From Scopulibacillus daqui (GTDB lineage: Bacteria; Bacillota; Bacilli; Bacillales; Sporolactobacillaceae), in NCBI RefSeq assembly GCF_016908855.1, contig NZ_JAFBER010000006.1, positions 1 through 64,000 of the forward strand: a DNA stretch of 64,000 bases, read 5' to 3'. Positions 52,889-64,000 of this stretch are shown here, piece by piece. Below the pieces are notes generated by a model, which had not been told where the DNA came from, did not search any database, and was given only the letters and a program-made list of their open reading frames with translations. The first letter of the stretch is position 1. Every line of letters starts with the position of its first letter. The position numbers were made by a program, and so were the translations under genes.

Positions 52889-55557
52889 GGCTTGTCTTGA
52901 TTTAAAATCAAAACATTCATCATATAACAGCATTCATCATCACTTATCTTAATGTTATATTTCTCTTCAATAGGTTTGACAGCATCCTTAATAATGGTAT
53001 ATAAATGCAGATTTCTTTCTATTAACACTTCCTTTCCTTCATATAGGACCGTTTTTTTATTAGACAATAGACGGTCAATCATACAGCTCATATGAAGGAC
53101 AATGCCTATTAAATCATGATGATCGATTGTCCTGTTTAATGCAGTTTGTATTTGGGACAGGCAAGTTCTTATATCAAAAATGACAGTTTCTCCTGAAATA
53201 TTTACCAGATGGCTATCTATCGTTTCGGACATTTTCAAGTACGTTTCTTCTATTTCAATGAGTGTTTGGATCTTTTTAATCGCTGTAAAGTTAAGAATAT
53301 CTTCTATACTGTAATGAGGGCAATCTTCTTTAAAATGGAAGTTGCTGATAATACATACAATTCTTCTTTCTTTTTTTATCGATGTCAGTAAGTGATCCTC
53401 ATCAGACTCGGGGATTTTCACCGGAATAATTTGAATGAAATCATGATTCAACCGCAATTGGCTTTCTAACATTTTCTTAAGAGCGACGGCGCTTCCTTTA
53501 CCAGTAGTACATGCGACAACAATCGCTCCTTTGTAAGCGGGTGCCGCTGAATATCGGCAGCCTGATCCATTGGATGAATAGATAGACACTGTGTGTTTTA
53601 AGTCTTCATACAACTCATCCAATGAATAGCCCAGCATCGCTTTTCTTGCAGCTTCAAGAACATGTGCCGTACTGACCATTGAAATAACTTCAACTGGAAT
53701 AGACAGCTCACTTTCCAAACTTCTTTTAAAGTTAATAAGAGACCCCATATCAACAAGCAATAATATGCCAGATCGGGGGGCTTTAGTTCGAATTAATTTT
53801 TTGGCTCTTCTATAAATATCATCCGGATTGGCAGCGAGGGGCATATCGATGGCTTCTGCCGCATATTCCGTACCTAATAATTGCCGTACGACCTCAACCA
53901 TTGATGAAGCTGTACTTTCTCCGTGCATCATAACAACCACTAAGACATTTTCTTCACCTTCTTCGATGTCTTCTTTGTCAAGAACGAAAAACATTGTTAA
54001 AAAACCAGCTTCATCAATCGGCAAATTAATTTTTAGCCTATCCTCTATTAAATTAATGCAATCCAAGGCGGCATCAAATTCTTTTTTATAAGAGGTTCTG
54101 ACTTTATTTAATTGCGGATTAATCATCTTTTTGCCGCTTTGCAGTCTCTTTAATGACGTCTGTATATGTAATGCCATGCCCAGAAAAACTTTATTGCTGA
54201 GAACGATATTTAATTTCTTTTCGACATATTGAATAATGTCTTCCGTCAGTTTTGACACTTTTTCGTCGATGATTTTTGTCATTTCCCCCTTATTTATACG
54301 CTGATGAATACCTTTCAAATATTGTTTAAAATAATTTTCTATATCAATTTCCATCAATAAGTCAATTTCTTCGTCATTAATGCCCCTTGACTTTAAATCT
54401 TTAAAACGTTGCTCAACTTTTTCATAAACCGTTTGATGGTGCTGAATCCCGTCTTTATACAATAAATCTTTCTTATCAGGCTGAAAAATGCAGTATTGAT
54501 GATGCTTAATTTCCTCGATATCTTGACGATGTTTCGATTTAAAAAGCCCTTCTTTTATATAATGAAGCAGATCAGTACTATTAATTTGCAGCCGGCTTTT
54601 TTTCTTAGTCACATAATCTGCATAGGCTTTGGCGCAAGTTAGTTGAATATCTGTTTTGAGCTGACCGATATTATTTGGACAATCATAATGTAAAAAAGAA
54701 CGTATAGTATTTGTAGATACATAAAGGCTCTTCCCTAATCGTGCCGCTTCTGCTCTTAGAAAGTTTAAAATTAAGCGATACCGTTCTTCAATGGTTCGTT
54801 CTCTTAAAGGCGGAAGATGAATAATCATCGGTATTCTTCTTGTAAAAGTTTCTAATAGGCTTGATTTAGGATTTTCAGTTGTTGCTGCCATAATCAGCAC
54901 CTTTGCTGTTCTTTCTGCTTCTGTTTCTCCAAGCCTTCGGAATAAGCCTTTATCCATAAAAGTAAATAACATCTCTTGTCCCTCAGCCGGAAGACGATGA
55001 ATTTCATCCAAAAACAATATGCCTTGATCAGCCTTCTCTATTAGACCCTTATGCTCAATTGCACCTGTATAAGCGCCTTTTTTCACCCCGAATAGCTGGC
55101 CCAAAAGCAGCTGAGGATTATTGGCATAATCTGCGCAATTAAATGTTATAAATGGAGAATTATTTTTCATTTTTTTAACTTCAATAGCATAGCCATACAA
55201 CATATCGGCAAACATCGACTTTCCAACGCCTGTTTCTCCATATAATAAAATATTCATCCCTTTGGGAGGGTACAATATCGCTGCTTTTCCTTGTTCAACG
55301 GGAAGGGATAAACTAGTATTCTCCTGTACAAATTGATCAATGCGTGTTAATGCCTCGAGCTGCTGCGGTTTATAGGGCGAAAATAATACAGGGCGCCCGT
55401 TGCTTTTATGGACTTTTCCTTCTTTCCATAGCTTGTTTAAATCACTGCTGACATTAGCTCTGTCTAAATCCAGAAGATCTGCCAATTCCTTAGCATTCAC
55501 TCCCCTATCACCGGCTATTTCTTGCAATGTCGAGAAAACCAATTCCTTCCTTTTCAT
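52876..55557 (-). CDS. LevR-type sigma-54-dependent PRD activator
   Basis: This is an 893-residue regulator. The ATG at 55557 follows GGGTGAT. In order it has an N-terminal winged HTH (VNAKELADLLDLDRANVSSD), an AAA+ domain from about 95 to 330 with GETGVGKSMFADML, the sigma-54 contact loop GAYTGA and Walker B LFLDEIH, then PRD1 (about 430-540), an EIIA-Man-like domain with VVMMHGESTASSMVEV, an EIIB-Gat-like domain with VACTTGKGSAVALKK, and PRD2 at the C-terminus. PTS components would phosphorylate it to tune activity. In B. subtilis the lic operon instead has LicR, which works with sigma-A. Confidence 0.9.
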   Translation of the reverse strand: MKRKELVFSTLQEIAGDRGVNAKELADLLDLDRANVSSDLNKLWKEGKVHKSNGRPVLFSPYKPQQLEALTRIDQFVQENTSLSLPVEQGKAAILYPPKGMNILLYGETGVGKSMFADMLYGYAIEVKKMKNNSPFITFNCADYANNPQLLLGQLFGVKKGAYTGAIEHKGLIEKADQGILFLDEIHRLPAEGQEMLFTFMDKGLFRRLGETEAERTAKVLIMAATTENPKSSLLETFTRRIPMIIHLPPLRERTIEERYRLILNFLRAEAARLGKSLYVSTNTIRSFLHYDCPNNIGQLKTDIQLTCAKAYADYVTKKKSRLQINSTDLLHYIKEGLFKSKHRQDIEEIKHHQYCIFQPDKKDLLYKDGIQHHQTVYEKVEQRFKDLKSRGINDEEIDLLMEIDIENYFKQYLKGIHQRINKGEMTKIIDEKVSKLTEDIIQYVEKKLNIVLSNKVFLGMALHIQTSLKRLQSGKKMINPQLNKVRTSYKKEFDAALDCINLIEDRLKINLPIDEAGFLTMFFVLDKEDIEEGEENVLVVVMMHGESTASSMVEVVRQLLGTEYAAEAIDMPLAANPDDIYRRAKKLIRTKAPRSGILLLVDMGSLINFKRSLESELSIPVEVISMVSTAHVLEAARKAMLGYSLDELYEDLKHTVSIYSSNGSGCRYSAAPAYKGAIVVACTTGKGSAVALKKMLESQLRLNHDFIQIIPVKIPESDEDHLLTSIKKERRIVCIISNFHFKEDCPHYSIEDILNFTAIKKIQTLIEIEETYLKMSETIDSHLVNISGETVIFDIRTCLSQIQTALNRTIDHHDLIGIVLHMSCMIDRLLSNKKTVLYEGKEVLIERNLHLYTIIKDAVKPIEEKYNIKISDDECCYMMNVLILNQDKPHTG

Positions 55558-55609
55558 TTTTATCACCCGCTGACTATTATTGTTATTAAACTTTTCTAAA
55601 TGATAACAA

Positions 55610-55641
55610 AAACAAGCGTTGGCCTAAATCAACGCTTGTTT
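55610..55641 (-). terminator. Terminator of the ilv-leu operon
   Basis: AAACAAGCGTTG and CAACGCTTGTTT pair, followed on the minus strand by TTTGTT. The leuD stop lies inside the hairpin. Confidence 0.8.
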
Positions 55642-56217
55642 CTTTTGCTCATAAGCTGTTATTTTGTCATCAAGTGTTAAAGTCATAGCAATTTCATCCC
55701 GGCCGTTCATGAGCATTTCTTTGGGATAACTGTCTATATCAAAATAAGCTTGAAAAGAATGATTATCATAAACCGTTTGTTTTTCAAGATTAACGGTCAG
55801 TTTATAGTAAGGCTGTTTGGCATTTTCCAATAACTGATCGACTTCTTCTTCCTTCAATTTAATCGGCAGCACGCCGTTTTTAAAACAATTATTATAAAAA
55901 ATATCCGCAAAGCTTGGCGCAATGATCACTCTAAAGCCATAATCAAGCAAAGCCCAAGGCGCATGCTCACGGGAAGATCCGCACCCGAAGTTTTGTCCGG
56001 CAACTAAAATAGAAGCATCACGATATTGCTCATTATTTAACAAAAAGTTTTCTCTTAGTTCTCCCTGATCATCAAATCGCCAATGATAAAATAAAAATTG
56101 CCCAAACCCTTGACGTTCAATGCGTTTTAAAAACTGCTTAGGGATAATTTGATCCGTATCAACATTAACTCGATTAAGTGGATAGACAATGCCTTCATAT
56201 TCTCTAAGCGGCTCCAT
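55624..56217 (-). CDS. leuD: Isopropylmalate isomerase small subunit
   Basis: This is a 197-residue swivel-domain subunit. Family motifs are VNVDTDQIIPKQFLK, GQNFGCGSSREHAPWAL and IAPSFADIFYNNCFKNGVLP. It pairs with LeuC to interconvert 2- and 3-isopropylmalate and is the last gene of the operon. Confidence 0.96.
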   Translation of the reverse strand: MEPLREYEGIVYPLNRVNVDTDQIIPKQFLKRIERQGFGQFLFYHWRFDDQGELRENFLLNNEQYRDASILVAGQNFGCGSSREHAPWALLDYGFRVIIAPSFADIFYNNCFKNGVLPIKLKEEEVDQLLENAKQPYYKLTVNLEKQTVYDNHSFQAYFDIDSYPKEMLMNGRDEIAMTLTLDDKITAYEQKKQALI

Positions 56218-56251
56218 TCATATTCCCTTCTTTCTAATGCTCTGTCTTTCT

Positions 56252-57664
56252 TTACACCTTAGCTGTCTCAAGCTGTCTGACATCGACGAATTTCCCTGCG
56301 ATCGCGGCCGCGGCTGCCATGGCCGGGCTGACCAAATGCGTGCGTGATCCATTTCCTTGCCGGCCTTCAAAGTTGCGGTTCGATGTCGATGCACACCTTT
56401 CGCCTGGCGGAACAATATCATCATTCATTGCCAAACACATGCTGCAGCCTGGTTCACGCCATTCAAATCCGGCTTCAATAAAGATCTTATCCAGCCCTTC
56501 TTTTTCCGCTTCATTCTTAACCGTTCGCGATCCTGGAACAATAAGAGCTCTAACACCCGGGTGAACTTTCCGGCCTTTAATCACTTCAGCCGCCGCCCTT
56601 AAATCACTCATTCTTGAGTTGGTGCATGACCCGATAAATACATGCTGAACACTGATGTCTTTGATAGGCATGCCGGGTTGTAGATCCATATAGGCCAATG
56701 CTTGCTTTACAGCTTGCCTCTCGCTCTTTTCTTTAATATTTTCCAGAATAGGCACTTGGCTGTTTACAGAAGCGCACATTGAAGGGTTTGTTCCCCACGT
56801 TACTTGAGGTTCTACTTCAGATGCATCGATTTCAATGGTTCGATCATATTCGGCTCCTTCATCCGTTGCCAACGCTCGCCATTCTTCAATTTTTTCTTCA
56901 AAAGCATCGCTTTGCGGTGCATGTTTTCTTCCTTTCAAGTAGGCGAATGTCTTCTCATCTGGACTGATTAACCCTGCTCTTGCACCTGCTTCAATTGACA
57001 TGTTGCAGACAGTCATCCGCTCTTCCATCGACATATCGCGAATAGCTTCACCCGTATATTCTATGACAGAACCCGTGCCGACATCGACGCCGTATTTTGC
57101 AATAATTGCCAGAATCAAATCCTTTGCGGTAACGCCAAGTCCGAGCTTGCCATTGACTTTGACTTGAAGTGTTTTTGGCCTTTTTTGCCATAGCGTTTGT
57201 GTCGCTAGAACATGCTCTACTTCACTGGTGCCGATGCCAAAAGCTAGTGCCCCAAAAGCACCGTGAGTCGATGTATGGCTGTCGCCGCATACGATTGTTT
57301 TTCCCGGCTGAGTTAATCCTAGTTCCGGTCCAATAACATGGACGATGCCTTGATCCGGATGCTGAATACCTGCCAGTGCAATGCCAAATTCCCGGCAATT
57401 TTCTTCAAGCACATCCATTTGCTTTCTGGCTATTTCATCTTTAATGACATTTTGGTGGACGGTCGGGACATTGTGATCCATTGTAGCAAAGGTAAGATCA
57501 GGCCGTCTTATTTTCCTTTGATTCATCCGCAAGCCTTCAAAGGCTTGCGGTGATGTCACTTCATGAACGAGATGGAGATCAATATAAAGCAAATCCGGTT
57601 TGCCAATTTCTTTGTGCACAATATGTCGTTCCCAAATCTTATCAATGATGGTTTTTGGCTGCAT
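56252..57664 (-). CDS. leuC: Isopropylmalate isomerase large subunit
   Basis: This is a 470-residue aconitase-family enzyme. 4Fe-4S ligands are Cys in [12 protein letters not shown] and the pair in [10 protein letters not shown]. The N-terminus has [21 protein letters not shown] and ATMDHNVPT, as usual for LeuC. It precedes leuD by 34 nt. Confidence 0.96.
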   Translation of the reverse strand: MQPKTIIDKIWERHIVHKEIGKPDLLYIDLHLVHEVTSPQAFEGLRMNQRKIRRPDLTFATMDHNVPTVHQNVIKDEIARKQMDVLEENCREFGIALAGIQHPDQGIVHVIGPELGLTQPGKTIVCGDSHTSTHGAFGALAFGIGTSEVEHVLATQTLWQKRPKTLQVKVNGKLGLGVTAKDLILAIIAKYGVDVGTGSVIEYTGEAIRDMSMEERMTVCNMSIEAGARAGLISPDEKTFAYLKGRKHAPQSDAFEEKIEEWRALATDEGAEYDRTIEIDASEVEPQVTWGTNPSMCASVNSQVPILENIKEKSERQAVKQALAYMDLQPGMPIKDISVQHVFIGSCTNSRMSDLRAAAEVIKGRKVHPGVRALIVPGSRTVKNEAEKEGLDKIFIEAGFEWREPGCSMCLAMNDDIVPPGERCASTSNRNFEGRQGNGSRTHLVSPAMAAAAAIAGKFVDVRQLETAKV

Positions 57665-57729
57665 GAAACATCTTCCTTTCTGCGAAATCCAAAAGTGCTG
57701 GGATGCGTTTATCTTTTTGATTATTTCTT

Positions 57730-58833
57730 CTATACGTAGGCTGAAAGAATACCGGATATTGCATGATTTTCATTCAGTTTATCCATGACTTTATCAATCA
57801 TTTCCTTCGTGCCGATGCATTTTCCGCTGATGCCTACATCAGGCGTGCAATAGCCTTGATTTAAAACTTCAGTGACTGCCGATTCAACAGCATGCGCCTC
57901 TTTCTCTAAATGAAAGGAGTATTTAAGCATCATAGCAGCTGACAAAATCATAGCTAACGGATTGGCCTTGTTTTCACCGGCAATATCCGGGGCCGAGCCG
58001 TGCACAGGTTCATACAAGCCTGCACTGTCGCTGCGAAGACTGGCAGATGGCAGCATCCCAAGCGATCCTGCAATCATAGACGCTTCATCACTCAAAATAT
58101 CACCAAACATATTTTCTGTTACAACAACATCAAATGTCTCTGGATGATGAATCAGTTTCATAGCGGTTGAGTCAACAAGCATATGCTCAACTTCAACGTC
58201 TGGATATTTTACTGATATCTGATCTACAATCTCGCGCCACATCCGGCTTGATTCAAGTACATTGGCTTTATCAACAGAAGTTAATTTTTTTCTTCTCACT
58301 CTAGCAAGCTGAAAGGCCTTTTCTACAATTCTTTCAATCTCTTTAACATCATATTGCAGCGTATCAACGGCGATATCTTGATTTTCGCCGCGTCTTTCGC
58401 TTTTTCCAAAATATATTCCCCCGGTAAGCTCTCTGACTATCATAAGATCAACATTTTCAATGACTTCGCGTTTTAATGGCGAGGCATTCACCAGCTGTCG
58501 ATAGGCGGTTACTGGACGAAGGTTGGCAAACAGCCCCATCTCTTTGCGAAGTCCAAGCAATCCCTTTTCCGGACGAATATCTGATGGAACATCTGACCAC
58601 TTCGGCCCGCCGACAGCTCCTAAAAGAATCGCATCGCTTTCCTTACAGATATCTAATGTTTCAGGGGGAAGCGGATTCCCCACAGCGTCAATAGCCGCGC
58701 CGCCAATCAAACCTTCTGTGAATTCGAACTTATGATCAAAGCAGTCAGCAACAGCTTTTAGTACACGGACCGCTTCTTCCATAACTTCTTGACCGATACC
58801 GTCTCCAGGCAAAACTGCGATTCTTTTTTTCAT
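57730..58833 (-). CDS. leuB: 3-isopropylmalate dehydrogenase
   Basis: This is a 367-residue NAD-dependent enzyme. It has [17 protein letters not shown] at the start, [15 protein letters not shown], the substrate and metal segment [20 protein letters not shown], and [18 protein letters not shown]. It oxidises and decarboxylates 3-isopropylmalate to 2-oxoisocaproate. Confidence 0.97.
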   Translation of the reverse strand: MKKRIAVLPGDGIGQEVMEEAVRVLKAVADCFDHKFEFTEGLIGGAAIDAVGNPLPPETLDICKESDAILLGAVGGPKWSDVPSDIRPEKGLLGLRKEMGLFANLRPVTAYRQLVNASPLKREVIENVDLMIVRELTGGIYFGKSERRGENQDIAVDTLQYDVKEIERIVEKAFQLARVRRKKLTSVDKANVLESSRMWREIVDQISVKYPDVEVEHMLVDSTAMKLIHHPETFDVVVTENMFGDILSDEASMIAGSLGMLPSASLRSDSAGLYEPVHGSAPDIAGENKANPLAMILSAAMMLKYSFHLEKEAHAVESAVTEVLNQGYCTPDVGISGKCIGTKEMIDKVMDKLNENHAISGILSAYV

Positions 58834-58857
58834 TCGAATAGCCTCCCCATTTAATAT

Positions 58858-61973
<3,116 letters not shown>

Positions 61974-61977
<4 letters not shown>

Positions 61978-63686
61978 GGTTTCACCCCAATCATCTCGTG
62001 ATGTCCTTTCCCAGGCGCAATCATTGGATAGACATTTTCACCGGCCTTTATCCTGCAGTCAATTAACACTGGTTCTTTGGCCGTTATGGTTTCATGAAAA
62101 ACAGATTCAGCTTCTTGTTCATTTATCACGCGAATCCCTCTAATGCCATAACTTTCTGCCAATTTAACAAAATCCGGTTGAACAGGAATGATTGAATGGG
62201 AATATCTTTCCTCATAAAAGGTTTCCTGCCATTGCCTTACCATACCAAGCGCCTCATTATTCAAAATGACAATTTTAATAGGGAGATTTAATTCTTTAAC
62301 GACTGATAGTTCTTGAAGCGTCATTTGAAATCCGCCATCTCCTATTAAAGCCACGACGTTTTCTTCAGGGAAAGCTAATTGAGCGCCAATGGCAGCCGGA
62401 AATCCAAATCCCATCGTTCCTAACCCGCCGGAAGTTACCCAGCGATGCGGCTGTTTAAATGGATAATATTGCGCTGCCCACATCTGATGCTGGCCAACGT
62501 CCGTCGTTACGATTGCATTGCCGTTTGTATATTGATGCACCATTTCTATTAATCTTTGTGGCAGAAGCCCTTGTTCACCTTTGTTATACCAAAGCGGAAA
62601 ATCGTTTCTGTATTGATTTAAACACCGGCGCCAATTATCGGTATCTGTCTTCATGTCCTCTTCGAGAAGCTTAACTAATGCCTCTTTGGCATCGGCGACA
62701 ACCGGAATATGTGTATTCACATTTTTGCCGATTTCGGCGGGATCAACATCAATATGAGCAACCTTTGCACGCGGTGCAAAATGTTTGAGATTTCCTGTTA
62801 ATCTATCATCAAAACGCGCTCCTATATTAATTAGTAGATCTGTTTCATGCAGCGCCATGTTGGCAGCATATACACCATGCATTCCCGCCATACCGAGGAA
62901 TAATGGGTGATCTGCCGGGAAACTTCCTAAGCCGAGAAGTGTACTCGTCACAGGGATCTGGTAACGTTCTGCAAATTCAGTCAAATCATACGAAGCCTTA
63001 GCATGCAGGACGCCCGCCCCTGCTAAAATGACCGGTCTATCAGCCTGAGACAGCGCTTCTGATAATTTCTTAATTTGCAAATAATTCGGGGTTAAATTCG
63101 GCTGATAACCCGGTAAATGAATATCAGGTTCAAAATGTGCAACTGCCTTTCCCTGCGAAATATTTTTGGGAATGTCGATCAGCACCGGCCCCGGCCGGCC
63201 TGTTGTTGCAATATGGAAAGCTTCTTTCACAAGCCTTGGCAATTCTTTCATATCACTGACTTGGACATTATATTTTGTTATTGGCATTGTAATGCCCATA
63301 ACATCTGCTTCTTGAAATGCATCAGTTCCAATGACGTCTTGGGCAACTTGACCTGTAAAGATGACAAGCGGCAAAGAATCCATCATAGCATCGGCAATGC
63401 CCGTTACCAAATTAGTCACGCCCGGTCCGGATGTTGCAATGACTACACCAGGCTTGCCAGAGACTCGCGCGTAGCCTTCTGCGGCGTGGATGGCCCCTTG
63501 TTCGTGGCGGGTCAATACATGTTTGATCGGATTTTTATAAAGTGCATCATAGATAGGCAAAACCGCACCGCCGGGATATCCAAAAATAATCTCTGCTCCT
63601 TCGTTTATAAGAGATTGGATTAAGATATCTGCTCCGTTCATTTCGGCCGATGCCGTTTTATCAACACTTGTTTTAACAGCCACCAA
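61974..63686 (-). CDS. ilvB: Acetolactate synthase catalytic subunit
   Basis: This is a 570-residue thiamine-diphosphate enzyme. GGGAGGG precedes a TTG at 63686 and a GTG at 63683; either could be the start. Motifs are [33 protein letters not shown] with the ThDP-activating Glu, and the cofactor motif [20 protein letters not shown], then [12 protein letters not shown]. It is the first gene of the branched-chain operon. Order and content equal B. subtilis ilvBHC-leuABCD. Confidence 0.97.
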
Positions 63687-63740
63687 TTGTCCCTCCCATT
63701 ATTTTTTTAGTCAATAAATTGTTTTAGTTATTAAACAAAT

Positions 63741-63808
63741 AAAAAAGCCTTTTCTCCCCTTGCACACAACATACACTCGTATATGGTGTGTCGCATTGGG
63801 GTGAAAAG
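63741..63808 (-). terminator. Terminator of the T-box leader
   Basis: On the minus strand GTCTTTTCACCCC pairs with GGGGAGAAAAGGC, with an inner ACACACCATATAC/GTATGTTGTGT-like hairpin, and ends in TTTTTTATTT, about 55 nt before ilvB. Confidence 0.8.
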
Positions 63809-63816
63809 ACTCTTTT

Positions 63817-64000
63817 CCACGGTACCACCCAATTTCACGGCGCCCTCGCGAACGCCGCCTCAGCAACAATCAAATCATTTGATTGTTGAGTGATATTAAC
63901 GAATATCATAAAGATACCCGGTTCAACCTACTAGATTGCCGTTCAGCTGAACACTCTGAGGCGATGTCGTATATAAGAGACATTGCCGGTTTCCACCTGC
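63817..64000 (-). ncRNA. T-box leader of ilv-leu operon (partial)
   Basis: The T-box core TGGGTGGTACCGTGG (63817-63831, minus strand) is a clear match to the GGGTGGNACCGCGG-type sequence that senses uncharged tRNA. Upstream lie a stem III hairpin (TGATATT/AATATCA) and part of stem I, which runs off the right edge. The operon suggests a leucine tRNA. A CTC at 63958-63960 is a possible specifier, but this cannot be verified with stem I cut. Confidence 0.88.

Noticed and set aside
56319-56602. Two plus-strand frames of about 81 codons in leuC
   Set aside because: They are opposite-strand shadows of conserved aconitase-family sequence.

Overview
The window comes from a low-GC, endospore-forming member of the Bacillales. 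Evidence for this includes coat and germination genes (a CotH-type kinase, CotX/V-like proteins, two SPOCS-like proteins, a GerPA/GerPF-family protein and a SleB-type hydrolase), YjzC, AGGAGG ribosome sites with many TTG and GTG starts, and B. subtilis-like operon orders (xpt-pbuX, tenI-thiOSGF, ilvBHC-leuABCD, licBCAH). It is not B. subtilis itself: it has a phosphoenolpyruvate carboxylase, a nrdAB pair behind a cobalamin riboswitch, and a lic operon read from a sigma-54 promoter. I cannot name the genus. I saw no rRNA, tRNA, CRISPR array, transposase or prophage.

Layout. Positions 1-8500 are accessory: a YolD-like gene behind two LexA-type boxes, a frameshifted membrane gene of possible defence origin, a three-gene cassette resembling a type VII-secreted lipase toxin with partner and immunity protein, a secreted protein of unknown function, small membrane proteins and two cell-wall hydrolases. 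From 9 to 15.3 kb come an anchored phosphatase-superfamily protein, a SodF-like dismutase, a germination protein, proC, an SGNH hydrolase and an MFS transporter. From 15.7 to 22 kb lie the thiazole operon (TPP riboswitch) and xpt-pbuX (guanine riboswitch). A rifampicin phosphotransferase-like gene and some small proteins follow to 26.5 kb.

From 26.7 to 40.6 kb is central metabolism: nrdAB (two NrdR boxes, cobalamin riboswitch, terminator), ppc, and glutamate synthase with its divergent LysR regulator GltC. Then come yjzC and lipM-lipA. From 43 to 49 kb is a spore-coat neighbourhood interrupted by tenA (its own TPP riboswitch) and an FbpA-like gene. It ends with cotH facing a Ser/Arg-rich protein that is a plausible CotH substrate.

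From 49.4 to 55.6 kb is a beta-glucoside PTS operon in licBCAH order with a LevR-type activator, a sigma-54 promoter, a cre site and spaced AGTGTGT repeats. The rest is the ilv-leu operon behind a T-box leader that runs off the right edge.

Most metabolic genes are on the minus strand and many are controlled by leader RNAs ending in intrinsic terminators. The most distinctive content is the lipase cassette, the two-layer control of nrdAB, the sigma-54 lic locus, and the CotH/SR-protein pair.
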